A stretch of 64,000 nt of DNA from NCBI RefSeq assembly GCF_900450765.1, contig NZ_UGGU01000003.1, positions 1,688,854 through 1,752,853 on the forward strand, in the 5' to 3' direction. The translations under genes were made by a program, and so were the position numbers. The notes beneath the pieces are model-generated. The model was given only the letters and a program-made list of their open reading frames with translations, had not been told where the DNA came from and did no database searches. The DNA comes from Fusobacterium necrogenes. Lineage in GTDB: Bacteria; Fusobacteriota; Fusobacteriia; Fusobacteriales; Fusobacteriaceae. Shown here one piece after another: positions 36,142 to 45,894 of this stretch. Position 1 is the first letter of the stretch, and each line of letters opens with the position of its first letter.

Positions 36142-37209
36142 TTATTTTTTTCTTACCCAAGGTGGTAAATCTAAGTTAGGTTTTTCTATTTGCTCCTCTG
36201 TCCCTGACGCAGCCTTTTCACTTTTTGCTTTATCTATACTGATAAATGGCTCATTTTTCTCTTCTTCATTTGCGAAATTATTAGCTATAATTGTAACTTG
36301 AACTCTATCTCCAAAATCTGGCTCTATAACAAGTCCAAACATTACATCGTCAGCTGTCTTACCAGCAGCATCCCTTACCATATCAGATATAGTCTGAGCT
36401 TCCATCAATGTAATATCTGGTGCCCCTGTTATATTTATAAGGATTTTACTAGCACCAAGAATAGATTTTTCTAATAATGGAGATAACAATGCCTTTTCAG
36501 TAGCTTTTATAGCTCTATTTTCCCCTTCTCCTTCTCCAAATCCTAGCACTGCTATTCCAGAATTTAACATTGTCGCCTTAATATCAGCAAAATCTAAATT
36601 GATAAGTCCATTTCCTATCATAAGGTCAGCTACACCTCTAATACCTATTTTTAAGATATTATTTGCTTCTTTAAATGCATTTTGTAATGTTATTGTTTTA
36701 TCAGGTAGTTCAAATAATTTATCATTTGGAATAATTACTAAAGCATCTACAGCTTTTTTAAGATTTTCTATTCCTACATCAGCATTATTTTTTCTCTTTC
36801 TTCCTTCAAATGAAAAAGGTCTTGTGACAACAGCAACAGTTAGAACACCTAATTCCTTGGCTACTCTTGCAATTACCGGAGCAGAACCTGTCCCAGTTCC
36901 ACCACCCATCCCAGCTGTAATAAATAGCATATCTGTCTCTTCTAATAGATTTTTTATCTTCTCTACGTCCTCTTCTGCCGCTTGTCTTCCTATCTCAGGA
37001 TCGGCTCCTGCTCCAAGCCCCCTAGTTAACTTTTCTCCTAGTTGGATTCTAATATCGGCCAATGACTTTCCCAAATCTTGAGCATCTGTGTTAGCTGCTA
37101 TATATTCCACTCCTCCTACTCCTGAAGAAATCATATCATTTATAGCATTTCCTCCTGCTCCACCTGCTCCTAACACCTTTATTTTTACTAAGTCTTGATC
37201 AAGTAACAT
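36142..37209 (-). CDS. ftsZ: cell division protein FtsZ
   Basis: Tubulin-like GTPase that forms the division ring. The signature GGGTGTGSA is at residues 103-111 and the N terminus has KVLGAGGAGGNAI. The C-terminal peptide NLDLPPWVRKK is the conserved tail that binds FtsA. At 355 residues it is at the short end of the family. GGGAGGG precedes the ATG. It is the last gene of the dcw cluster here, 18 bases after ftsA. Confidence 0.97.
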   Translation of the reverse strand: MLLDQDLVKIKVLGAGGAGGNAINDMISSGVGGVEYIAANTDAQDLGKSLADIRIQLGEKLTRGLGAGADPEIGRQAAEEDVEKIKNLLEETDMLFITAGMGGGTGTGSAPVIARVAKELGVLTVAVVTRPFSFEGRKRKNNADVGIENLKKAVDALVIIPNDKLFELPDKTITLQNAFKEANNILKIGIRGVADLMIGNGLINLDFADIKATMLNSGIAVLGFGEGEGENRAIKATEKALLSPLLEKSILGASKILINITGAPDITLMEAQTISDMVRDAAGKTADDVMFGLVIEPDFGDRVQVTIIANNFANEEEKNEPFISIDKAKSEKAASGTEEQIEKPNLDLPPWVRKK

Positions 37210-37227
37210 AATTTCATCCCTCCCTTT

Positions 37228-38562
37228 CTAAATGAAGTTTGAAAACCAATTTTTTACAGCTTTCAAAACCCCATTCTTCCTCTTCTCTTTTTCTTCTTCT
37301 ACCGATTCTTCCTCCAGCATTTTAGATAGGTCTTCTTTCTCCTCTTCTATCGGTTGTATAATTTTTTCATTTTTAACCTTTATTTCTTGGTGAGTGTAGC
37401 TACCTGTTTTTAGTTTCCTGTCCTCTTCTTCCATTACCTCATAAAAAATTCCAATGACAGTCGCCATACTAGTAGTAACCTCTTCTAAACCGCTAAATTC
37501 GCTAGGTAAAACTTTTCGTGCCACATACCCAGTTTTTTTATTAATTGTTTCTAATAGTTTTTCTACATTTATTATTCTATCTGACACAGCTCCACCAGTT
37601 AAAATTAGTCCCTTTCCCAAATAACCATTAAAACCTGACTTTTCTATAGTATCTTTTATATAATCTATTATCTCTTCAACTCTAGCATTAATGAAACTTT
37701 CTAATTCAAGTGCTGCAATATATTTTCCTTCTCCATAATAGATATAACCTTCTGGAGAAATATCTTTATTTCTGTATTTATTTAAAATTTCAATCGCTTC
37801 TTCTTCTTCATTCAATTTCAGAATATAAATTAAATCTGTTTTAAAATGCATTCCACCAAGTGGGATAGTTTCGGTATAGATAAGCTTATCATTTTTATAG
37901 AGAATAATATCAGTACTTCCCTCTCCTATATCAGCTAGAGCTACTCCCATTCTACTATCTTCTTCTCCTAATGTAGACTTAGCTGAAGCATAAGCATTCA
38001 AAACTATATTCTCTACATCCACACCTATTCTATTAATAGTTTCTACTAGCTTAGCAACTCTTTTTTTCTCTGTATATATCAAATGTACGTCACCTTGTAA
38101 CTTACTTCCTAATACTCCTAACGGATTTTTAACAATTCCTGAGTTATCAACTCTTATATTATATATCTCCGTTTTTATTAATTGTTCCTCTGAAGTTAGA
38201 ATTTTTTTCTTTGTATCTTCTAAAAGAGCTTTTATATGATCCTCTGTAATCTCCTCTTCATGAAAACTATACTCCATATTTACCGTTCTTGATTTTATTT
38301 TTTCTCCACCTATTCCAATAGTTATAGAGTCTATTTCTTGTTCTGTAGCTATTCTTAACTCTTCAATAACATTATTTATAGCCTTTGAAAGCTCTTCAGC
38401 ATCTCTAATTTCATTTTTTATCATTCCGACACTAGGACCTTCTACATACTTTAATACTTTCAATACCTCTCCATTAGAAGAAAGTTCTCCTGTGATAGCT
38501 TTTATTTTTGCATTTCCTATGTCTACTACTGTCTTTACAATCTTATCCCTATTTATTACCAT
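37228..38562 (-). CDS. ftsA: cell division protein FtsA
   Basis: Actin-like protein tethering FtsZ to the membrane. The 444-residue protein has phosphate motifs VDIGNAKIKAI and ADIGEGSTDIILYK, the adenosine motif LTGGAVSD and the 1C subdomain. The tail VLKAVKNWFSNF is an amphipathic membrane-targeting helix. GGAGGAG precedes the ATG. It overlaps ftsQ by 14 bases. Confidence 0.95.
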   Translation of the reverse strand: MVINRDKIVKTVVDIGNAKIKAITGELSSNGEVLKVLKYVEGPSVGMIKNEIRDAEELSKAINNVIEELRIATEQEIDSITIGIGGEKIKSRTVNMEYSFHEEEITEDHIKALLEDTKKKILTSEEQLIKTEIYNIRVDNSGIVKNPLGVLGSKLQGDVHLIYTEKKRVAKLVETINRIGVDVENIVLNAYASAKSTLGEEDSRMGVALADIGEGSTDIILYKNDKLIYTETIPLGGMHFKTDLIYILKLNEEEEAIEILNKYRNKDISPEGYIYYGEGKYIAALELESFINARVEEIIDYIKDTIEKSGFNGYLGKGLILTGGAVSDRIINVEKLLETINKKTGYVARKVLPSEFSGLEEVTTSMATVIGIFYEVMEEEDRKLKTGSYTHQEIKVKNEKIIQPIEEEKEDLSKMLEEESVEEEKEKRKNGVLKAVKNWFSNFI

Positions 38563-39247
38563 TTTTTTCTCCTCCGAACTCTTTAACTATAAAATCATTA
38601 AATCTGATATCTATATATTCAATCTTTCTAGTTTTTATAAGTTCACCATATAAAGTTTCTAATACTTTATATTTTTCATCTTCAACATCTAAATTTGTCT
38701 TTATAATAGTTCCATCAGTTAAAATAAGCTCTATGCAGTTATCATTTTTTAAATAAATTTGAGAAATTAATGTCCTTAATAAGATATCCTCTAATTTTTG
38801 TGATAATTTTAAAAGTTTTTCTAATTTTTCTTTATTTTCAGCAACTAAAAAATATATATTACTATCTAACTGTTCTTTTAAATATCCGAAAATTTTACCC
38901 TTACTATCTAATAAAAAAGTATTCTCTCCATTTTGAAGATAGTAAGCTAATTTCCTCTCCTGTATATAAATGGCTATTTTATCTAATCCTAAAATTTTTA
39001 TCTCTGCTTTTTCAACTCTTACATCAGTCTCTAAATACTCTTCTAAACTTTTAAAATCAATATCCCATATGTTATTATTATAAATTATTTTTATCATATC
39101 TGTCAATTCACTTGACAATATTTTTGAATTACTTTCTATTTTTATCTCTTTTACTTTGAAAAAATCCAAGACTAAAAATTTACTAGGAATTATATATATT
39201 AACCAACTAAATAAAAATATAAATACTAGTCTTAATATAAATTTCAA
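38549..39247 (-). CDS. ftsQ: cell division protein FtsQ/DivIB
   Basis: Bitopic divisome scaffold protein. The 232 residues comprise a short cytoplasmic tail, one membrane helix (roughly 4-25), a POTRA domain (FKVKEIKIESNSKILSSELTDMIK onward) and the beta domain. Similarity within this family is low, and position between ddl and ftsA supports the call. Confidence 0.85.
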   Translation of the reverse strand: MKFILRLVFIFLFSWLIYIIPSKFLVLDFFKVKEIKIESNSKILSSELTDMIKIIYNNNIWDIDFKSLEEYLETDVRVEKAEIKILGLDKIAIYIQERKLAYYLQNGENTFLLDSKGKIFGYLKEQLDSNIYFLVAENKEKLEKLLKLSQKLEDILLRTLISQIYLKNDNCIELILTDGTIIKTNLDVEDEKYKVLETLYGELIKTRKIEYIDIRFNDFIVKEFGGEKNGNK

Positions 39248-39258
39248 AAAAACTCTCC

Positions 39259-40125
39259 TTATTTTTTAAAAGTATCCACCATTATTTTCACTAAATCATC
39301 GAAAGTATACCCTTTAAGTGTACCTAAATCTGGTATTAAACTTGTTTTTGTCATTCCTGGACAAGTATTTACCTCTAAAAAATATACCTCTCCATCTTTT
39401 AATATAAAATCACTTCTTGAAATTCCTTTTAACCCTATTATCTCATGAATTTTTTCAGCATTTTCTATTGCTTTATCATAAGCTATTTTATCTATTTTAG
39501 CTGGATATTCATGAATAGATCCTCCAGCAGCATATTTTGATTCATAGTCATAAAATTTATTCTTAGGAATAATTCTTAATACCCCAAGTCCTTCTCCATT
39601 TAACACCCCTACTGTTAGTTCCTCTCCCTGTATCATCTCTTCTATTAAAGGTTTTCTTCCTTCTAGTACTTTAATAGCCTCTCTTACTTCCTCATGAGTA
39701 TTACAAAAATATATTCCTACACTTGATCCATCTCTTGCTGGTTTTACAACTACTGGAAACTCCTTTATTTCTTCAACATAGTTATAAGTTTTTGCAGTTT
39801 TTATTCCTACTGAATTAGCTATTGCTTTAGTATAAGCTTTATCCATTGCTATAGCACTTTCTAAAGCCCCAGATCCTGTATATGATTTTCCTAACATATC
39901 CAATAATCCTTGAAATGTTCCATTCTCTCCATAGCCACCATGAAAAGCTATATATGCTAAATCATATTCATTTTCTATAAAAGCTGAAAATAAATTTTTC
40001 TCTGTTACATCTACTCCATAGGCATTATAGCCTTGTTTCTGTAAACTTTCTAATATAGCTGTGCCACTTCTAAGTGAAACTTCTCTCTCCGAAGATATTC
40101 CTCCCATAAATACTGCTATTTTCAT
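39259..40125 (-). CDS. ddl: D-alanine--D-alanine ligase
   Basis: ATP-grasp enzyme joining two D-alanines for the peptidoglycan stem. The 288-residue protein has GGISSEREVSLRSG, HGGYGENGTFQGLLDMLGKSYTGSG and EVNTCPGMTKTSLIPDL motifs. At 288 residues it is compact but complete. It lies between murB and ftsQ, as in many dcw clusters. Confidence 0.96.
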   Translation of the reverse strand: MKIAVFMGGISSEREVSLRSGTAILESLQKQGYNAYGVDVTEKNLFSAFIENEYDLAYIAFHGGYGENGTFQGLLDMLGKSYTGSGALESAIAMDKAYTKAIANSVGIKTAKTYNYVEEIKEFPVVVKPARDGSSVGIYFCNTHEEVREAIKVLEGRKPLIEEMIQGEELTVGVLNGEGLGVLRIIPKNKFYDYESKYAAGGSIHEYPAKIDKIAYDKAIENAEKIHEIIGLKGISRSDFILKDGEVYFLEVNTCPGMTKTSLIPDLGTLKGYTFDDLVKIMVDTFKK

Positions 40126-40137
40126 CCTTCTTACCCC

Positions 40138-40986
40138 TTATTTATTATTTTTTAATATAACTATTTCTTCTTCTAAATTTATACCATACATAGAATTTAT
40201 CTTCTTTTTTACAAGTGCTAGTATTTTTAAAATATCTTCAAAAGTTGCATTTCCATGATTTATTATAAAATTTGGATGCTTAGAAGATATTTCTGCTCCA
40301 CCTATTCTTGTTCCCTTTAAGCCAGCTTCTGAAATTAATCTTGCTGAAAAATCTCCTACTGGATTTTTAAATGTACTTCCAAGATTTGGTTTATCTAAAG
40401 GTTGTTTACTCTCTCTAAGAATTTGTATCTCTTTTACTTTTTCTAAATTAAATCCTCTTTTAAATTCAAAGGTAGCACTTATAATTATCCATTTTTTTTC
40501 TTGAATCTCTGTATTTCTATAAGAAAATTTTATTTCATTTTTTTTCAAGCTTCTTATTTCATAATTTTCATCAAATACTTCTATCTCCTTAATACAATCA
40601 AATATTTCACTTCCATAAGCTCCACCATTCATATAGACTAATCCACCTATACTTCCTGGAATTCCAGCCAAATTTTCAAGTCCTGAATAATCATTTTTAT
40701 TCATAAAAGCTATAAGCTTATTAAAATCTAATCCTGCACCTACTCTTATAACTCCTTCTTTTAATTCTTCTATACTATTCAATTCTTTTAAAGATACAAA
40801 AGTTATATCTAAGTTTCCTTCATCAATAAGAGTATTAGTTCCATTACCTATTAAAAAAATATTTCCATATTTTTCATATATCTCTTTTAATTCACTTTTA
40901 TCCTCAACTATGATGAACCTTTTTGCTATTCCTCCTATTTTCATATTTGAATAATTTCTCATATTGTGATTTTCTAATATCTTCAT
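40138..40986 (-). CDS. murB: UDP-N-acetylenolpyruvoylglucosamine reductase
   Basis: FAD enzyme reducing the enolpyruvyl group to make UDP-MurNAc. The 282-residue protein shows the type II MurB pattern: NMKIGG at the start, GAGLDFNKLI, GLENLAGIPGSIGGLVYMNGGAYG and NPVGDFSARLISEAGLKG. It overlaps murC by one base. Confidence 0.95.
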   Translation of the reverse strand: MKILENHNMRNYSNMKIGGIAKRFIIVEDKSELKEIYEKYGNIFLIGNGTNTLIDEGNLDITFVSLKELNSIEELKEGVIRVGAGLDFNKLIAFMNKNDYSGLENLAGIPGSIGGLVYMNGGAYGSEIFDCIKEIEVFDENYEIRSLKKNEIKFSYRNTEIQEKKWIIISATFEFKRGFNLEKVKEIQILRESKQPLDKPNLGSTFKNPVGDFSARLISEAGLKGTRIGGAEISSKHPNFIINHGNATFEDILKILALVKKKINSMYGINLEEEIVILKNNK

Positions 40987-42341
40987 TATCTATATTTCCC
41001 TTCTAATTTTTCTGCAACTCTGTGAGCAATTTTTGATATATCTCCAGCTCCCATAAACATAAACACCCTATTTCCTTCAAAATTCATTATCATTTCATCT
41101 ATATTTTGTGGATTTTTTTCTACAATAGCTTTTGGCTTTGTAATTATATTCTGTAAATCCTCAATTGTAACTTTGAATATATTCTTTTCTCCAGCACTAT
41201 ATATTGGTAAAAGAATTAATTCATCAGCTTTTTCAAAAGCATCTTTAAAATTTTTCAATAAAAAATTCACTCTGCTATAACGATGTGGTTGAAATATAAC
41301 AGTTATTTTATCTTTTTCAATTGAAGTTGCTCCTTGTAAAGTAGCTTTTATCTCTGTTGGATGATGAGCATAGTCATCTATTACTCTCACTCCATTTCCG
41401 CTATAAAGTATCTCATATCTCCTTTTTGATCCTCTAAATTTACCAAATGCTTTTTCTATATCTTTTTCGTCTAGTCCAAATTCTAAAGCTAAATATATCA
41501 CAGGCAAGGAGTTTAAAATATTATGCTCTCCTGGAATATACAGAGTAAAATTCCCTATCTTTTTCTCTCTAATTACCACGTCATAACTAGTTTTTCCATC
41601 CTCTATCATTACATTTTCAACATAGATATCTGCAGTTTTGTCTTTCATACTATATCTAATTATTTTTTTATCTTTCTTACTAGAAACTAACTTGTTTAGG
41701 ATTTCACAATCTGAACAAATAAGAATTTCCTTAGAAGTCTGATCTATGAATTTAGAAAAAGATTTTATAATATTTTCTAAAGATCCATGATTTTCTAAAT
41801 GATCAGCTTCTATATTTGTAATTATTGAATAAGTTGGATTCATATATAAAAAAGAATTATCACTCTCATCAGCTTCAGCTATAAAATAATTTGATTTCCC
41901 TGGCTTAGCATTTGATCCTATCTCAGGAAGTATCCCCCCTATAACAATAGTAGGATCTAGCGATAACATAACTGAAGCTGCCATTGAACTAGTTGTTGTC
42001 TTTCCATGAGTTCCAGCTACTGCTATTCCACATTCTTCATTTAAAAGCATAGCTAATAACTCTCCTCTTTTTACAACCTTTATACCATTTTCTAAGGCAT
42101 ATATATACTCTGGATTCTCCTTTTTTATAGCACTAGAAGCTATTATCATATCAAAATTCTTTCCTTCAAGATTTTTTTCAGAATGCTGGTTATGAACTAT
42201 TATCCCCATACTCTCTAATTCATCAGTTACATAAGAACGACTTAAATCACTTCCTTCTACTTTATATCCCTTACATTTCATTATCTTAGCAAGACCACTC
42301 ATTCCTATTCCATTTATCCCTATAAAATAAATTTTTTTCAC
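40986..42341 (-). CDS. murC: UDP-N-acetylmuramate--L-alanine ligase
   Basis: Adds the first amino acid to UDP-MurNAc. The start chosen is a GTG at 42341: GGAGG is 7 bases upstream inside the end of murG, and reading from it gives MKKIYFIGINGIGMSGLAKIM, the family N terminus. The ATP loop AGTHGKTTTSSM and the DDYAHHPTEIKA motif are present. It is 451 residues. Confidence 0.95.
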   Translation of the reverse strand: MKKIYFIGINGIGMSGLAKIMKCKGYKVEGSDLSRSYVTDELESMGIIVHNQHSEKNLEGKNFDMIIASSAIKKENPEYIYALENGIKVVKRGELLAMLLNEECGIAVAGTHGKTTTSSMAASVMLSLDPTIVIGGILPEIGSNAKPGKSNYFIAEADESDNSFLYMNPTYSIITNIEADHLENHGSLENIIKSFSKFIDQTSKEILICSDCEILNKLVSSKKDKKIIRYSMKDKTADIYVENVMIEDGKTSYDVVIREKKIGNFTLYIPGEHNILNSLPVIYLALEFGLDEKDIEKAFGKFRGSKRRYEILYSGNGVRVIDDYAHHPTEIKATLQGATSIEKDKITVIFQPHRYSRVNFLLKNFKDAFEKADELILLPIYSAGEKNIFKVTIEDLQNIITKPKAIVEKNPQNIDEMIMNFEGNRVFMFMGAGDISKIAHRVAEKLEGKYR

Positions 42342-42342
42342 T

Positions 42343-43419
42343 TTAATTCCTCCAAATATCAAGAGACTCTATTATTTTCTCCACAGCATTCTCTTTTTTT
42401 AAATTTCTAATATTTACTTTCATCATCTCTAAATCATTTTTCTGCTCTAATAATTCTAGAGCTTTTTCAACCGCTAGACTAGCTTCTGAATTTTTATACA
42501 TTAAAGCTGCCCCAACTTCTTCTAATAATTTTCCATTATCATATTGACCTACTTTTATTGAATTATAAGGAATAATAACAGATGGTTTCCCTAACTGTAT
42601 TATCTCTGATATAGTTAGTGCTCCTGCTCTACACACTATCAAGTCTGCAGCTGCCATTATATTTATCATATTTTCAAAATATGGTCTAACTATATCTTGA
42701 ATCTTAGTCCTATTTATATTTCTCACTATCTCATCATAATTTTTCTCACCAGTAGCCCAATAAAGTCTAATATTTTTATCTTCTAATATCCTTTCCCAAT
42801 TTTTTAAAACTGCTTCATTTATTTCTTTAGCTCCAAGACTTCCACCTGTTATCAAAAGAACTTTTTCATTATCTTCTACTTTTAACTTTTTTCTTTCTTC
42901 AAGAGTTTTTACAAGATATATCTCTTCTCTCAATGGATTTCCTGTTACCATACACTTTTGCTGATACTTAATAGGAATATCATCATAAGTTTTTTCAAAA
43001 GCTAAAAATATTTTTTTAGCAAATCTATAAAAAAATCTATTCGTTCCTCCTAAGTTAGCATTTTGTTCTTGAAGATATATTTTTTTTCTAAAAAGCACTC
43101 CTCCAATCAAAACAGGAATAGATATATAATTTCCAAAACCTATTATCGCATCTGGCTTCTCTTTTGCCACTAAACTTATTCCTTGAAATACTCCTTTTAT
43201 ATAACCTAACATCTTTTTAAGAGTTCTAGGTGGCGCTATATTTAATCCTATAAATCTAAAACCTGCCCTAGGCACTATATCTCTTTCCATCCTTATGCTA
43301 GTGCCAACAAAAAGTACATCTATTCCCCTTTTTTTTAACTCATCTGCTACTGAAAGAGCTGGATATATATGCCCTCCAGTTCCTCCTGTCGTTAAGATTA
43401 CCTTTTTCAAATATCTCAC
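42343..43419 (-). CDS. murG: UDP-N-acetylglucosamine--undecaprenyl-pyrophosphoryl-MurNAc-pentapeptide transferase
   Basis: Peripheral membrane enzyme making lipid II from lipid I. The 358-residue GT-B protein has TTGGTGGHIYPALSVA near the N terminus and the donor-site block DLIVCRAGALTISEI. It overlaps murD by four bases and its last codons carry the murC ribosome-binding site. Confidence 0.96.
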   Translation of the reverse strand: MRYLKKVILTTGGTGGHIYPALSVADELKKRGIDVLFVGTSIRMERDIVPRAGFRFIGLNIAPPRTLKKMLGYIKGVFQGISLVAKEKPDAIIGFGNYISIPVLIGGVLFRKKIYLQEQNANLGGTNRFFYRFAKKIFLAFEKTYDDIPIKYQQKCMVTGNPLREEIYLVKTLEERKKLKVEDNEKVLLITGGSLGAKEINEAVLKNWERILEDKNIRLYWATGEKNYDEIVRNINRTKIQDIVRPYFENMINIMAAADLIVCRAGALTISEIIQLGKPSVIIPYNSIKVGQYDNGKLLEEVGAALMYKNSEASLAVEKALELLEQKNDLEMMKVNIRNLKKENAVEKIIESLDIWRN

Positions 43420-44711
43420 CTACCAAAAATATCTTTTACTAACTCTTTGAATACATTTCCTCTATGTTCAAAATTTTTAAATTGATCATAACTAGAAGTT
43501 GCTGGAGAAAACAATACTACTCTTTCTTCATACTTAGAAAATCTCCTTTTTATATCTTCTAAACAAGGCTTCAACTCTCTTAAAAGATAGACATTTTCAT
43601 ATCCTTCTTTTAACAGTTTCATATTTAATTCATCAGCTATCTCTCCTATTAAGTAAACACAACTTACATATTTTTCTATCAATTTCACCAAAGGAGTCCA
43701 ATCCAATTTTTTGTCATAACCACCACATATTAAAATACACTTCTGAAAAGCTTCTATAGCAAAAGCTGTTGATTCTATATTTGTCCCCTTAGAGTCATTT
43801 ATAAATTTTATCTTCCCATATTCAAAAAAATTTTCCATTCTATGCTCTAATGTTTTAGTAGTATATAAGAATTCTTTTATTTTTTCACTCTCTATTCCAC
43901 AAAGTTTAGCTGTTGCTACTACAAATAATACATTCTCTAAATTATGTCTTCCCTTTAAAGAAAGTTTTTCAACTTCTAAAATCTCTTCTTCTTTCCAATA
44001 AAGTTTTCCATTCTGCACATAGCAATCCCTTCTTATGTATTGAGACAATTCTATTTTTTGTCCAAAAATTAACTCCTCTCTCTTTATTATCTCTTCACAA
44101 TCACTATTTACTAAAAAATATTCTCTTTCATCTTGATTTTTACAAATATTAAATTTAGTATCGTAATATTCACCAATACTACCATATCTTACAAGATGAT
44201 CAGGAGTTAAATTTATTATCATAGAAATAAATGGTCTAAAATCTATTAAATTCTCTAATTGAAATGAACTGAGCTCTAATACTATATATTCTAATTCCTT
44301 CCTTTCTAAAAGTAACTCTGCAAAACTTCTTCCTATATTTCCAGCATATTCAGCCTTATGCCCTGAATACTTTAAAAGTTCTGCTATTTTTGTAGTTGTT
44401 GTGGTCTTTCCATTAGTCCCCGTTACAGCTATAATTTTTGTACTGACGTTATATTGTACCATATATTCATAACATAATTCAATTTCATCTATAACTTTTA
44501 TTTCTTTTTTTTGAGCTTCAAGTACCAATTTATTATAAGGTACTCCTGGACTTTTTATAAACACTTCAATTTCATCCAAATAATCTATTGCCTCTACTGA
44601 AGATAATCCTACCTTATCATCTACTAAAATCACATCATAATGTATACTTTCCAGAAGTTTTTTCGCTCCCACTCCACTTATTCCAGCTCCAAAAACCATT
44701 GCTTTTTTCAT
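43416..44711 (-). CDS. murD: UDP-N-acetylmuramoylalanine--D-glutamate ligase
   Basis: Adds D-glutamate to the peptidoglycan precursor. The 431-residue protein has an N-terminal Rossmann domain (VFGAGISGVGAKKLL), the ATP loop AVTGTNGKTTTTTKI, the LSSFQLE motif and FINDSKGTNIESTAFAI. It is separated from mraY by 74 bases with a strong hairpin. Confidence 0.96.
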   Translation of the reverse strand: MKKAMVFGAGISGVGAKKLLESIHYDVILVDDKVGLSSVEAIDYLDEIEVFIKSPGVPYNKLVLEAQKKEIKVIDEIELCYEYMVQYNVSTKIIAVTGTNGKTTTTTKIAELLKYSGHKAEYAGNIGRSFAELLLERKELEYIVLELSSFQLENLIDFRPFISMIINLTPDHLVRYGSIGEYYDTKFNICKNQDEREYFLVNSDCEEIIKREELIFGQKIELSQYIRRDCYVQNGKLYWKEEEILEVEKLSLKGRHNLENVLFVVATAKLCGIESEKIKEFLYTTKTLEHRMENFFEYGKIKFINDSKGTNIESTAFAIEAFQKCILICGGYDKKLDWTPLVKLIEKYVSCVYLIGEIADELNMKLLKEGYENVYLLRELKPCLEDIKRRFSKYEERVVLFSPATSSYDQFKNFEHRGNVFKELVKDIFGR

Positions 44712-44750
44712 TTTACTACCGCCTTTTCTCTTTCTTCCCTAGATAGATTT

Positions 44751-44787
44751 ATAACCACGGTTATATTTTTCCCGTGGTTATTTTTTT
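44751..44787 (+). terminator. terminator-like hairpin in the mraY-murD gap
   Basis: ATAACCACGG (44751-44760) pairs with CCGTGGTTAT (44772-44781), ten pairs. The T-run follows on the plus strand, opposite to the genes, so it looks like an antisense-strand terminator; on the gene strand it is a hairpin without a T-run. Confidence 0.55.
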
Positions 44788-45874
44788 AGATTATTCCTCT
44801 CATTCTTATTACTCCCAAAGCTATTATTCCAAACATTAAAGTAGCGATCCAAAATCTCATTGTTACCTTGGTCTCTGCAAGTCCACATAACTCAAAATGG
44901 TGGTGAATCGGAGCCATTTTAAACACTCTTTTTCCTCTCAACTTAAAAGAGCCAACTTGAATTATTACTGAAAGAGCTTCCATTACAAATACTCCACCAA
45001 TTATAGGTAAGATCAATTCTTGTTTTAAGAGAATTGCTACTACTCCTAAAATTCCACCAAGTGTTAATGAACCTGTATCTCCCATAAATATCTGTGCTGG
45101 ATAAAAATTATACCATAAAAAACCCAATCCTGAACCACATACAGCTGATAAAAACACTGTTATTTCTCCTGAACCTTCTGTATAAAAAAGATTTAAATGT
45201 CTACTTAATTCTATGTGTCCAGTAAAATATGCTACTACTCCTAAAATAGCAGAACATATTACCATTGGCATTATAGCTAATCCATCCAATCCATCAGTTA
45301 TATTTACTGCATTAGAAGTCCCCATCAATATTAACAAAATAAATAATAGCATTCCTATACTACCAATATATAGCATATTTTCTCCATATATTGGATTAAT
45401 TATTGATAAATCTATCTCTTTATTCCCAGTAAGTCCAAAATAATTTATAAATAACCACACTAAAATAGCTATAAAACTTTGTCCTAGTAACTTTTTCTTT
45501 CCTGATAACCCCTTTTTATTGACTGTAAATTTTTTATAATCATCAATAAATCCTATCCCTGCAAAACCAGTCATACTTATTAGCAATAATATAATTATTC
45601 TATTACTTATATCAGATACTAAAATATTAGTAATAAATATTGTCAGAATAATAAGTACTCCACCCATAGTTGGAGTTCCTTTTTTCGACATATGAGTAGC
45701 TGGTCCCTCTTCTCTAATTTTTTCAGCAAGCTTTTTCGCTCTTAAATAATTGATAAAAGGTTTCCCAACAATTAATACTATCATAAATGCCAAAATAAAA
45801 GCCATAAAACTTCTTAAATAGATAGATTTTAAAAATTGTAAACTTTGCACATATTCTCCAATTAAATAAAACAT
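44786..45874 (-). CDS. mraY: phospho-N-acetylmuramoyl-pentapeptide-transferase
   Basis: Integral membrane enzyme that makes lipid I. The 362-residue protein has about ten helices and motifs TPTMGG, FIDDYKK, NITDGLDGLA, FMGDTGSLTLGG and MAPIHHHFE. It lies 20 bases after murF. Confidence 0.97.
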   Translation of the reverse strand: MFYLIGEYVQSLQFLKSIYLRSFMAFILAFMIVLIVGKPFINYLRAKKLAEKIREEGPATHMSKKGTPTMGGVLIILTIFITNILVSDISNRIIILLLISMTGFAGIGFIDDYKKFTVNKKGLSGKKKLLGQSFIAILVWLFINYFGLTGNKEIDLSIINPIYGENMLYIGSIGMLLFILLILMGTSNAVNITDGLDGLAIMPMVICSAILGVVAYFTGHIELSRHLNLFYTEGSGEITVFLSAVCGSGLGFLWYNFYPAQIFMGDTGSLTLGGILGVVAILLKQELILPIIGGVFVMEALSVIIQVGSFKLRGKRVFKMAPIHHHFELCGLAETKVTMRFWIATLMFGIIALGVIRMRGII

Positions 45875-45894
45875 CTTACCTCATTCTCTCCCTC

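Noticed and set aside
36599-37081. 160-residue plus-strand frame in ftsZ
   Set aside because: It is opposite a certain ftsZ gene and shows no recognisable domain or start signal.
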